Below, piece after piece: positions 16,047 to 24,151 of a stretch of DNA of 64,000 nucleotides. Where the stretch lies: contig CP170506.1 of NCBI GenBank assembly GCA_042691655.1, positions 2,108,001-2,172,000 on the forward strand, read 5' to 3'. Made by a program: the position numbers and the translations under genes. Below the pieces are notes generated by a model. The model did not search any database. It saw only the letters and a list, made by a program, of their open reading frames with translations, and was not told the origin of the DNA. The DNA is from UBA695 sp042691655 (lineage in GTDB: Bacteria; Verrucomicrobiota; Verrucomicrobiia; Chthoniobacterales; Chthoniobacteraceae). Positions within the stretch are counted from its first letter, which is position 1; the number at the start of each line of letters is the position of its first letter.

Positions 16047-17549
16047 ATGTCCAATCCACTGCCAAGACTCACAGCCGCCGAAGCGGCTTCACTTATTAAC
16101 GACGGCGACACCATCGCTTGTAGCGGATTCACCCCCGCCGGTGCGCCCAAAGTCGTCCCCGCCGCTCTCGCCGAGCGCGCCAAAGCCCTCCATGCCGAAG
16201 GCAAACCGTTCAAAGTCGGCATCATCACCGGCGCTTCCACCGGCAAATCGCTCGACGGCGCACTGGCCAACGCCGACGCCATTTCCTTCCGCACGCCCTA
16301 CCAGTCCAACTCGGACCTGCGCAAGAGCATCAACGCGGGCAAAACCCGTTACTTCGACATGCACCTTTCCATCGTCGCGCAGAACCTGCGCTACGGCTTC
16401 CTCGGAAAAGTGAACTGGGCCATCATCGAAGCCGCCGACATCACCCCCGAGGGCGAAATCGTCGTCACCTCCGGCGTCGGCATCGTCCCGACCGCCGCCC
16501 GCCTCGCCGACAAAATCATCATCGAGCTCAACAGCAACCACCCGAAAGCCCTGCGCGGCTTTCACGACATTTACGAGCCCCTCGACCCGCCGCACCGCCG
16601 CGAGATCCCGGTCTACAAACCCTCCGACCGCATCGGCAGCGAAGTCATTAAGGTTGACCCGAGCAAGATCGTCGGCGTCGTCGAGAGCAACGTCCCCGAC
16701 GAAACCGGCGGGTTCGACGAACCCTCCGAAATCACCAAGCAGATCGGCCAGAACGTCGCCGACTTCCTCGGAGCCGAACTCAAGGCGGGCCGCATTCCGC
16801 CGGAATTCCTCCCGCTCCAATCGGGCGTGGGCAACATCGCCAACGCCGTTTTGGGCGCCTTGGGCGTCCATCCCGACATCCCGGCCTTCGAGATGTACAC
16901 CGAAGTCATCCAGGACGCCGTCATTGGCTTGATCCGCAAGGGCAAAGTCAAGTTTGCCAGCGGCTCGTCGCTGACCTTGAGCAACGAAGTCTTAAACAGC
17001 ATCTACGCCGACATCGAGTTCTTCCGCTCCCGCATCCTCCTGCGCCCGCAGGAAATTTCCAACAACCCGGAAGTGGTTCGCCGTTTGGGCCTGATTACCA
17101 TCAACACCGCCATTGAGGCCGACATCTTCGGCAACATCAACAGCACCCACATCATGGGCAAACAGCTCATGAACGGCATCGGCGGTTCGGGCGACTTCAC
17201 CCGCAACGCCTACCTGTCGATCTTCACCTGCCCGTCGGTGGCCAAGGGCGGCGCAATCAGCGCCATCGTTCCCTTCGTCAGCCACCAGGACCACAGCGAA
17301 CACTCCGTCTCGGCGATCATCACCGAGCAGGGCGTCGCCGATCTCCGTGGCAAGTGCCCCGAGGAACGCGCTCACCTCATCATCGAGAAGTGCGCACATC
17401 CCGAGTACAAAGAGCAGCTCCTGGCCTACATCAACCACTTCCCGGCCGCCCACACGCCGCAGGCGCTCAGCGCCGCCTTCGCCATGCACCAGCAGTTCCT
17501 GGCCACCAAGGACATGCGCGGCGTCGATTGGTCGAAGTTCATCAAGTAA
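16047..17549 (+). CDS. Acetyl-CoA hydrolase/transferase family: succinyl-CoA:acetate/propionate CoA-transferase
   Basis: This 500-residue class I-type CoA-transferase has GVGIVPTAARLADK, the active-site segment FEMYTEVIQDAVIGL (with the Glu that forms the glutamyl-CoA ester), GIGGSGDFTRNAYLSIF and SVSAIITEQGVADLRG. Family members of this type (AarC/SCACT, Cat1) move CoA between succinate and acetate or propionate. Next to the methylmalonyl-CoA genes, propionyl-CoA:succinate exchange is the likely role. The ATG at 16047 matches the family start MSNPLPRLTAAEAA; an ATG at 15996 would run through a terminator hairpin. Confidence 0.92.
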   Translation: MSNPLPRLTAAEAASLINDGDTIACSGFTPAGAPKVVPAALAERAKALHAEGKPFKVGIITGASTGKSLDGALANADAISFRTPYQSNSDLRKSINAGKTRYFDMHLSIVAQNLRYGFLGKVNWAIIEAADITPEGEIVVTSGVGIVPTAARLADKIIIELNSNHPKALRGFHDIYEPLDPPHRREIPVYKPSDRIGSEVIKVDPSKIVGVVESNVPDETGGFDEPSEITKQIGQNVADFLGAELKAGRIPPEFLPLQSGVGNIANAVLGALGVHPDIPAFEMYTEVIQDAVIGLIRKGKVKFASGSSLTLSNEVLNSIYADIEFFRSRILLRPQEISNNPEVVRRLGLITINTAIEADIFGNINSTHIMGKQLMNGIGGSGDFTRNAYLSIFTCPSVAKGGAISAIVPFVSHQDHSEHSVSAIITEQGVADLRGKCPEERAHLIIEKCAHPEYKEQLLAYINHFPAAHTPQALSAAFAMHQQFLATKDMRGVDWSKFIK

Positions 17550-17581
17550 TATTCTCCGGTTTACCAAACCGAAAAATACGC

Positions 17582-17616
17582 CGGGCGCGGAATTCATTTT
17601 CCGCGCCCGTTTTTTT
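17582..17616 (+). terminator. Rho-independent terminator after the CoA-transferase gene
   Basis: An 11-bp stem (CGGGCGCGGAA with TTCCGCGCCCG) and a run of seven T lie 33 bases after the stop codon at 17549. This closes the propionate cluster. Confidence 0.92.
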
Positions 17617-17657
17617 CGGGTTGAAACCGCGCCCGTCACCCGCGAAACTCCGCTCTT

Positions 17658-18272
17658 ATGACCGATGAAAACATCCTCGTAGTGCGGCGTTCACTTTTCG
17701 ATTCCCTGGGCGCCTTCCAGGGCCTCAACTTCGACGTGGCGCATTACCTCCCCGCGCTGCTCGCCCGCGAAAACAATTTCTTCACCCCCCGCCCCGCCGC
17801 CGAGACCAACCCCGAGCTCAAGCAGATCATCCCCTACGCCCTCCTGGTCCACAACGGCCGGGTGCTCCACTACGTGCGCGGCAAAAAAGCCGGTGAACAG
17901 CGCCTCGCCGCCAAGGGCTCGGTCGGCATCGGCGGGCACATGAACGACGGCGACGAACACCTTTTCGCCCTCGACATGGACGCCTACCTCGCCGGAGTCC
18001 AGCGCGAAGTGGCCGAGGAGCTCAACGTCCAGACCAAGTTCGCCAACCACATCGTGGCCCTCCTCAACGACGACGCCAACGCCGTCGGCCAGGTCCACCT
18101 CGGCGTGGTCCACATCTTCCTGCTCGAAACCGACGCCGTCACCAAGCGCGAGCAAATGATCACCCAGCTCGACTTCCTCACCCCCGAGGAGCTTCGCGCC
18201 CGGCGGGAGAACCTCGAAAGCTGGTCGCAGATCTGCGTCGACAACCTCGAGCGGCTGCTGGAAAACCTCTAG
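17658..18272 (+). CDS. NUDIX-superfamily-like protein
   Basis: This 204-residue protein has a NUDIX-like region: SVGIGGHMNDGDE followed about 20 residues later by GVQREVAEELNVQ, i.e. a REVxEEL core separated from the N-terminal Gly by an insertion longer than in the classic box. The insertion means hydrolase activity is uncertain. Similar proteins are often labelled phosphoesterase or MutT-like; the substrate is unknown. It is a single gene between two terminators. Confidence 0.7.
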   Translation: MTDENILVVRRSLFDSLGAFQGLNFDVAHYLPALLARENNFFTPRPAAETNPELKQIIPYALLVHNGRVLHYVRGKKAGEQRLAAKGSVGIGGHMNDGDEHLFALDMDAYLAGVQREVAEELNVQTKFANHIVALLNDDANAVGQVHLGVVHIFLLETDAVTKREQMITQLDFLTPEELRARRENLESWSQICVDNLERLLENL

Positions 18273-18322
18273 AGGGCACCTAAACGCGTTTTTGATAAAA
18301 ACTGAAAAAACCGTCAGTTTTT
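18273..18322 (+). terminator. Terminator-like hairpin preceded by a remnant of the AGGGCACC repeat
   Basis: AGGGCACCT at 18273-18281 repeats the end of the 6589-6749 element. It is followed by AAAACTG (18298-18304) pairing with CAGTTTT (18314-18320) and a T-run, which could terminate the upstream NUDIX-like gene. Confidence 0.55.
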
Positions 18323-18447
18323 TCCCTGCGTTTTTGAGTTCCTGGTATATTTCTAAGTGAATGCCGGAGGGGCCGGCACTCCCCGCGCATCCACCGGTGC
18401 CGGTCCGATTTCATTAAGAGAGAGAGCCCCCGCAACCGAGCAATTTC

Positions 18448-19290
18448 ATGGAATTTGGAAATAGAAGAGGTCCGGCATTCCGGCGTTGGCCAGGCGATCG
18501 CGTCTCGGTGGTCATGACGCTGATCGTGCTCAACATCGCCGTCTCGCTGACGCAGTGGATCGGCGAGTCGTTCGCGCCCGGATGGATGACGAACACCTTC
18601 GCGCTTAGCCGTGAAGGCATGGCACAGGGCTACTATTGGCAGCTCGTCACCTACATGTTCCTGCACGGCGGAATCATCCACCTGGCAGTGAACTGCCTCG
18701 GGCTTTACTTCGTGGGGCCGGAGGTGGAGACCGTCTGCGGACCAAAGCACTTCCTGGGCATCTACTTCCTCGGCGGCATCTTCGGCGGCATCGTCCAGCT
18801 CTTTTTCGGCTCGCCCGTACTCCTGATGGGGGCCTCGGCGGGCGTATGTGCCATCGTCCTGGCCTTCAGCACCATGCTGCCCGAGCTGGAAATCACCGCT
18901 CTGCTCTTCTTCATCATCCCGATCCGGATGAAAGCCAAATGGCTGGGCCGGATTGTCATCGGCAGCTCGATTCTTTTTCTCTACACGAGCACCGGCGGCA
19001 ACGTCGGCCACCTGGCCCACCTGGGCGGCGCGCTCTTTGGCTGGGTCTACACCCGCCGGATGGGCTTCGGGGGCCCCTTTTGGTTCCAGCGGTTTCTGAG
19101 GGACCGCCGTCGGATCAAACAGCAGCAGGAGCAAATGGACTCAAACGAGTTCATCAGCCGCGAGATCGACCCGATCCTGGACAAAATCGCCCGCGAAGGC
19201 ATCCACAGCCTCACCCGCTCCGAGCGGCACATCCTGGAGATGGGGCGCGAGAAAATCGCCAAAAAGGCCGGGCCGCCGCAGTATCACTAG
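18448..19290 (+). CDS. Rhomboid-family intramembrane serine protease
   Basis: This 280-residue membrane protein has about six hydrophobic segments, the HxxxN-type FLHGGIIHLAVNCLGL, the catalytic Ser130 in MGASAGV and the catalytic His191 in GHLAHLGGALFG, giving an apparently complete Ser-His dyad. A soluble C-terminal tail (from about 215) carries many charged residues and the conserved-looking segment LTRSERHILE. Rhomboids cut transmembrane helices of substrate proteins; the substrate is unknown. Confidence 0.93.
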   Translation: MEFGNRRGPAFRRWPGDRVSVVMTLIVLNIAVSLTQWIGESFAPGWMTNTFALSREGMAQGYYWQLVTYMFLHGGIIHLAVNCLGLYFVGPEVETVCGPKHFLGIYFLGGIFGGIVQLFFGSPVLLMGASAGVCAIVLAFSTMLPELEITALLFFIIPIRMKAKWLGRIVIGSSILFLYTSTGGNVGHLAHLGGALFGWVYTRRMGFGGPFWFQRFLRDRRRIKQQQEQMDSNEFISREIDPILDKIAREGIHSLTRSERHILEMGREKIAKKAGPPQYH

Positions 19291-19312
19291 AGGGCACCTC
19301 TGAAAAGCGGGG
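19291..19312. repeat. Left-end fragment of the AGGGCACCTCTGG element
   Basis: This 22-base stretch matches the left terminal repeat of the foldback element at 6589 with two differences and starts right after the rhomboid stop codon. Confidence 0.55.
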
Positions 19313-19362
19313 TTCTAAAAATTCCCCGAAATCCTTTTCATGCACGGCGCGGTGGTGCTTTA

Positions 19363-20235
19363 ATGCTTCACCATCACATGCACAATATCGGGATTATCGG
19401 CGGCAGCGGCCTGTATGAAATTGAAGGGTTAAGCGACGCCACCGAGCTGAGCGTCACCACCCCATGGGGCGATCCCAGCGACACCATCGTGCGCGGAACG
19501 CTCTCTGGCAGAATGGTTTACTTCCTGCCCCGCCATGGGCGCGGCCACCGTATCCTGCCCACGGAAATCAACCACCGGGCGAACATCTACGCCCTGCGCT
19601 CCCTGGGCATGCGCTGGATTATTTCCGTCTCGGCGGTGGGTAGCCTCCAGCCGCAGTACGAGCCGTGCCACGTGGTCCTTCCCGACCAGTTTTTCGACCG
19701 GACCAGCAACCGCTCGGCACACACCTTTTTCGGCAACGGCATCGTGGCCCACATCGCCTTTGCCGACCCCACCTGCGCCCCGCTGCGCGAACTGCTCGCC
19801 GCCGCGGCCCGGGAAACCGGCATCACCGTCCACAACGGCGGCACGTATGTCAACATGGACGGCCCCGCTTTCTCCACCCGCGCGGAAAGTGAGGCCAATC
19901 GGCATCTCGGTTTCGATGTTGTGGGTATGACGAACCTCCCGGAGGCCAAGCTGGCCCGAGAAGCCGAAATCGCCTACGCAACGGCAGCCATGGTCACCGA
20001 CTACGACTGCTGGCACCCCGTCGAGGCCGCCGTTACCGCCGCGGGCGTCATTGAACACCTTCACCAGAACGTCGCCTCAGCAAAAGCCATCCTTTCCAAA
20101 GTGATCCCCCGGCTTCCGACAGAGCCCACCTGGCCTGAACATTTTGCCCTGGACAACGCCCTCTCCACGGACAAATCGGTTTGGCCCCCCGAAACCGTTG
20201 ACAAATTGGGCATCCTCATCCAACGACTTTTGTAA
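19363..20235 (+). CDS. mtnP: S-methyl-5'-thioadenosine phosphorylase (PNP/MTAP family)
   Basis: This 290-residue enzyme begins with IGIIGGSGLYEIEG and has FLPRHGRGHRILPTEINHRA (split phosphate and base loop), SAVGSLQPQYEPCHVVLPDQ, NMDGPAFSTRAES and GMTNLPEAKLAREAEI, all typical of MTAP. It releases adenine from methylthioadenosine for methionine salvage. The ATG at 19363 follows a GGTGG-type site; the ATG at 19378 is an alternative removing five residues. Confidence 0.92.
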   Translation: MLHHHMHNIGIIGGSGLYEIEGLSDATELSVTTPWGDPSDTIVRGTLSGRMVYFLPRHGRGHRILPTEINHRANIYALRSLGMRWIISVSAVGSLQPQYEPCHVVLPDQFFDRTSNRSAHTFFGNGIVAHIAFADPTCAPLRELLAAAARETGITVHNGGTYVNMDGPAFSTRAESEANRHLGFDVVGMTNLPEAKLAREAEIAYATAAMVTDYDCWHPVEAAVTAAGVIEHLHQNVASAKAILSKVIPRLPTEPTWPEHFALDNALSTDKSVWPPETVDKLGILIQRLL

Positions 20236-20251
20236 CAACACCAAACCGTCA

Positions 20252-21100
20252 ATGATTCGTTCACTCCTGGCGTTCGCGGCCCTCGCGATTCCCGCCATTA
20301 TTCCGACAGCCGCTCTGGCTCAGTATTCCGAAGCCACTCCCGCGCATCCCACGGAAGCAGCCCACCAGCGGCTTTCTTATAACCACGTCAACGTCGATGG
20401 TCCCTACATCGCGCTCACCTTCGACGACGGCCCCGGCAAAACGACCACGCCCCAGCTGCTCGACATCCTGGCCAAGAAGGGCATCAAGGTCACCTTCTTC
20501 CTCCTGGGCGAAAACGCCAAGGATAACCCCGAAATCGTCAAGCGCGAGCTGGCCGAGGGGCACGAACTGGGCAACCACTCGTGGAACCATCCCGACCTCG
20601 CCAAAAAGCCCGATGACGCGGTCCGCTCGCAGCTCCAGCAAACGCAGGACACCGTCTTTCACATCACCGGCACCAAGCCCAAGGTGATGCGTCCACCCTA
20701 TGGCGCCATCACTCCAGCTCAGAAGAAGTGGATTCACGACGAATTCGGCCTGAATGTCATCATCTGGGCCGTCGACCCGAATGACTGGAAGAAGCCCGGC
20801 TCCGCCGTCGTGGCTCAGCGGGTGGTTTCCGAGACGAAGCCCGGCGACATTATTCTGGTTCACGACATCCACCAGGGCACCATCGACGCCGTCCCGGCGA
20901 TGCTCGAAGGCCTGCAGGCCAAGGGGTACAAATTCGTGACCGTCAGCCAGTTGATCGCCATGGAAAAGCCCGCGGCCTCTCCCAGCCCGAGCGCATCTCC
21001 GGACGCCTCGGCTACGCCTACACCCACGCCGAAGCCGACAGCCACGCCGAAGCCGACAGCCACGCCGCCCCCCAAGAAAAAGGCGGCGGCGAAGAAATAA
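20252..21100 (+). CDS. Secreted polysaccharide deacetylase (NodB/CE4) with low-complexity tail
   Basis: This 282-residue protein has a signal peptide (cleavage near AALAQ), then a complete CE4 domain: ALTFDDGPGK, GNHSWNHPD, MRPPYGAI, WAVDPNDW and IILVHDIHQ, i.e. catalytic Asp, metal His pair, Arg and C-terminal His. The last 50 residues are Pro/Ser/Thr-rich with a short PKPTAT tandem repeat ending in a Lys/Ala run, which may bind the cell envelope. It likely de-N-acetylates peptidoglycan or exopolysaccharide. The ATG at 20252 starts the signal peptide. Confidence 0.93.
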   Translation: MIRSLLAFAALAIPAIIPTAALAQYSEATPAHPTEAAHQRLSYNHVNVDGPYIALTFDDGPGKTTTPQLLDILAKKGIKVTFFLLGENAKDNPEIVKRELAEGHELGNHSWNHPDLAKKPDDAVRSQLQQTQDTVFHITGTKPKVMRPPYGAITPAQKKWIHDEFGLNVIIWAVDPNDWKKPGSAVVAQRVVSETKPGDIILVHDIHQGTIDAVPAMLEGLQAKGYKFVTVSQLIAMEKPAASPSPSASPDASATPTPTPKPTATPKPTATPPPKKKAAAKK

Positions 21101-21121
21101 CCGTTCAAAGCTACAAAAAAA

Positions 21122-21149
21122 GCGGGAGAGTTCATCTCCCGCTTTTTTT
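21122..21149. terminator. Rho-independent terminator after the deacetylase gene
   Basis: GCGGGAGA (21122-21129) pairs with TCTCCCGC (21135-21142) followed by seven T; an A-run before it would also serve the minus strand. Confidence 0.9.
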
Positions 21150-21161
21150 ATATCCAAATCA

Positions 21162-21331
21162 GATCCCCATGCCCCGCAGCGGGGGCTCCACGCGACATGA
21201 AAAAGGGGAATTCTATTCTCACGCAAAGCCGCAAAGGCGCAAAGAGCGGAAACTCTTGTCTTTGTCTTTTTTGCGGCTTTGCGCCTTTGCGTGAGCCCTC
21301 TGCCTTTCTTTATCGGAGACCTATTTTCGGC
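21162..21331. repeat. Dispersed repeat, copy A (inverted copy at 54750-54896)
   Basis: The block runs from GATCCCCATGCCCCGC to CCTATTTTCGGC with a central hairpin of GCAAAGGCGCAAAG and its complement around 21218-21296. The same order of segments, reverse-complemented, occurs at 54750-54896. It abuts the lutC stop codon. No gene is supported inside. Confidence 0.75.
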
Positions 21332-22024
21332 CTAGATACAGAGCACCGTAAGGCGCTTCGGGCCGTGAGCGCCGAGCACCAGGATGCGCTCGATGTCGCC
21401 CGTCCGGCTCGGGCCGGAAATAAAGGAGATCATGCTCGGGTAGCCGCTCTGCGCATACCGCGAGGCCAAGAGCGCGTAGGCTTCCGTCATGTCGGCCACG
21501 ATCTGCTCGCGCCGGGCCACCACCACGTGGTGCGGCGGCAGCACGGAAAGCGCGCGGCCTCCGGAGCTGCGGCTCGTCACCAGCACGCTGCCGGTCTGGG
21601 CCACGAGCGCCTCGCAGGCCGTGATGCCCGCGCTGCACTTCTCCAGTGCGTCCACGTCGTAGCCGCACTCGGTGCGAACGACCGGGAGCCCCAGCGACCC
21701 CGCGGCCGCCTCGGTCAGCTCCCCGGCGTGCGTTGCCACGCCCGTCCAGCCTTCGGTTTCAGCGATTTCCCGCAATTCCGAAACCAACGCGGGGATCCCC
21801 CCCTCGATGAGGCGGAAATCGGCCGTCAGCTCCTTGGCGTTTTTGGCGTAGAGAGCCAAGCGCTCCTCGGCGGTAGCCCCCACGAAGGGAAGCCATTCGG
21901 TCGCGGAATGTTCGCCCGCGATGCGCGGTTCGGAAGCTTGGTCGTGATGACCGGCGGGCTTTTCCGCAGGGACTTCGAGGGCCTTGCGGACACGGGTTAA
22001 AAGTTGTTCACGTTGGTCGTTCAT
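21332..22024 (-). CDS. lutC: Lactate utilisation protein C (LUD domain)
   Basis: This 230-residue LUD-domain protein (ALVAQTGSVLVTSRSSGGR and SFISGPSRTGDIE, the conserved C-terminal glycine-rich segments) is the third component of the LutABC complex that oxidises L-lactate to pyruvate. Its ATG at 22024 overlaps the lutB stop in an ATGA, which decides the start over an ATG at 22042. It is the last gene of the rhaB-lutA-lutB-lutC operon. Confidence 0.92.
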   Translation of the reverse strand: MNDQREQLLTRVRKALEVPAEKPAGHHDQASEPRIAGEHSATEWLPFVGATAEERLALYAKNAKELTADFRLIEGGIPALVSELREIAETEGWTGVATHAGELTEAAAGSLGLPVVRTECGYDVDALEKCSAGITACEALVAQTGSVLVTSRSSGGRALSVLPPHHVVVARREQIVADMTEAYALLASRYAQSGYPSMISFISGPSRTGDIERILVLGAHGPKRLTVLCI

Positions 22025-23421
22025 TTTCTGTGGCTCCACCATTCTCTGAAGGTTTGCGGGGCGACCTTGGGCAGTTCGCGGGAACCTGTCCAGGCCCGGG
22101 CCGGGTCAACCGGCGTGTTCTTGATGAGCGGGTGGAAAATCTGGCCAATGCGGCCAAGCTTCTCGCCCAGCGAAAAGAGCCACGCGTGGTTAAAGAGTAG
22201 AGCGCAGGCCTTGAAGGTCAGCCGCTCCCACCAGACGGCCTTTTCCGCGATGGCGTCGCGGCGGCTTTGCAGCAGGTGATGGTGCAGGTCGATCTTTACC
22301 GGGCAGGCCTCCGTGCACGCACCGCAGAGCGACGAGCAGAAGACCAGGTGCTTGAATTCCTGCAAATTGCGCAGGTGCGGCGTGATGACGGACCCGATCG
22401 GCCCCTGGTAGGTGGTGCCGTAGGTGTGGCCGCCGATGTTTTTGTAAATCGGGCAGACGTTGAGGCAGGCCCCGCAGCGCATGCACTGGAGGGCGTCGCG
22501 CTGCTCGGAGCTGGCGAGGAGATCCGTGCGGCGGTTGTCGAGCAGCACCACGTGGAATTCCTCCGGGCCGTCGGCTTCGCCGGGCTGCTTCGGGCCGCCG
22601 TACATGGTGTTGTAGCCGGTGAGCAGCTGGCCGCAACCGGCGGTGCCGAGCATCGGCAAAAAGAGGGCCAGATCCGAAAGCTTGGGCAGCAGTTTTTCAA
22701 TGCCCATCAGCGCGATGTGCGTCTTGGGCAGGGCGCAGGTAAGCCGCGCGTTGCCTTCGTTTTCAGTGATCGAGATCATGCCCGTCTCGGCGATGGCGAA
22801 GTTCGCGCCGGAAATACCGATATCGGCCTTGATGTATTTCTCCCGCAGCACGCGGCGGGCGATCATCGTCAGCTCCTCGGGGCTGTTTGTGGGCGCGGTG
22901 CCGAGCTCCTTGGTGAAGGTCTGGCTGATTTCGCCGCGCGTGAGGTGCATCGCGGGGAAAACGAAATGGTAGGGGGCTTCCTTGCGGAGCTGGCAGATGT
23001 ATTCGCCCAGGTCGCTTTCCACAACGTCGTAACCGGCCTCCTCCAAGGCCTCGTTGATGTGGATTTCCTCGCCCGTCATGACCTTCGATTTGACGATGGC
23101 CTTGGCGTTCTTCGCCTTCACGATGCCGAGGATGATCTCCCGGGCCTGGGCGGCGTCGCTGGCCCAGTGGACCTTGCCGCCGCGCGCTTCGAGGTTTTTG
23201 GCGAACTCGGCGAGGTAGGTGTCGAGGTGGTTGACGGCGTCCCACTTGATGTCGGAGGCCAGGTAGCGGGCCTGTTGCCAGTTCTGGAAGCGGGCTTTCT
23301 TGTCGTCGCGGACGACCTCGTATTTCTTCAGCGCGCCCCGGATGACGGCCCGGTGACGCAGGTCCCGGGTAATGACGGCGGCTTCTTTCTTAAACTCTGC
23401 GGCGGCGGGTGTGGTGCTCAT
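22021..23421 (-). CDS. lutB: Lactate utilisation iron-sulfur protein B
   Basis: This 466-residue protein combines a LUD domain (SKVMTGEEIHINEALEEAG split, ISGANFAIAETGMI) with a ferredoxin-like C-terminal region holding two 4Fe-4S motifs, CMRCGACLNVCP and CSSLCGACTEACP. It passes electrons from lactate oxidation in the LutABC complex. It is coupled to lutC by ATGA and lies 8 bases after lutA. Confidence 0.96.
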   Translation of the reverse strand: MSTTPAAAEFKKEAAVITRDLRHRAVIRGALKKYEVVRDDKKARFQNWQQARYLASDIKWDAVNHLDTYLAEFAKNLEARGGKVHWASDAAQAREIILGIVKAKNAKAIVKSKVMTGEEIHINEALEEAGYDVVESDLGEYICQLRKEAPYHFVFPAMHLTRGEISQTFTKELGTAPTNSPEELTMIARRVLREKYIKADIGISGANFAIAETGMISITENEGNARLTCALPKTHIALMGIEKLLPKLSDLALFLPMLGTAGCGQLLTGYNTMYGGPKQPGEADGPEEFHVVLLDNRRTDLLASSEQRDALQCMRCGACLNVCPIYKNIGGHTYGTTYQGPIGSVITPHLRNLQEFKHLVFCSSLCGACTEACPVKIDLHHHLLQSRRDAIAEKAVWWERLTFKACALLFNHAWLFSLGEKLGRIGQIFHPLIKNTPVDPARAWTGSRELPKVAPQTFREWWSHRK

Positions 23422-23429
23422 GGCGTGGA

Positions 23430-24146
23430 TTAGCGGTGGTTGAGCACTTCGGCGAGGTGGATCGTCTTGATCGGCTGGTTCTGCCGGTCAATCAAGCCCT
23501 GCTGGTGCATGAGACAGCTCGAATCGTTGGACACAATGTACTCGGCCCCGGTTTCGAGCGCGGAGGCGATTTTCCCATCGCCCATGGCGCTGGAGACGGA
23601 CGGGAACTTGGCGGAGAAGGTGCCGCCGAAGCCGCAGCAAACCTCGGCATCCTCCATTTCGATGAGTTCGAGGCCCTTGACCTGGGCCATCAGCGCGCGC
23701 GGCTGGGCTTTGATGCCGAGTTCGCGGCGGCCATGGCAGCCGTCGTGGAAGGTGACTTTATGCGGGAAGCGGGCCCCGAGATCGGTGACGCCGAGCTTGG
23801 TGACGAGGAAATCGGAGAATTCGTAGACCTTTTCCGAGAGCGCCAGGGCAGCGGCTTCCTCGGGGCGGCCTTTGAAGAGCTCGGGGTAGAAGTTTTTGAC
23901 CATCGCGCCGCAGGAGCCGGAGATGATGACGACCACTTCGGCGTCCTTGAGGCGGTCGATTACTTTGACGGCCACTTCCCGGGTCTCGTCCCAGTAACCG
24001 GAGTTAAAGGAGGGCTGGCCGCAGCAGGTGATTTCCCGGGGGCAGTCGATGGTATGGCCAAGGCGCTCCAGGATTTCCACGACGCTCTGGCCCACTTTCG
24101 GGTAGCAGGCGTCGATGTAACAGGGAACAAAAAGGGTGACGTTCAT
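23430..24146 (-). CDS. lutA: Lactate utilisation protein A (CCG-domain)
   Basis: This 238-residue protein has two CCG domains, seen as TCCGQPSFNSG and VCCGFGGTFSAKFP with additional Cys (FVPCYIDAC, FHDGCHGRREL), typical of LutA/GlpC-type heterodisulfide reductase-like subunits. It is part of the LutABC lactate oxidation complex. It starts 5 bases after the rhaB stop codon, so its expression is tied to rhamnose use. Confidence 0.95.
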   Translation of the reverse strand: MNVTLFVPCYIDACYPKVGQSVVEILERLGHTIDCPREITCCGQPSFNSGYWDETREVAVKVIDRLKDAEVVVIISGSCGAMVKNFYPELFKGRPEEAAALALSEKVYEFSDFLVTKLGVTDLGARFPHKVTFHDGCHGRRELGIKAQPRALMAQVKGLELIEMEDAEVCCGFGGTFSAKFPSVSSAMGDGKIASALETGAEYIVSNDSSCLMHQQGLIDRQNQPIKTIHLAEVLNHR

Positions 24147-24151
24147 GGGAG

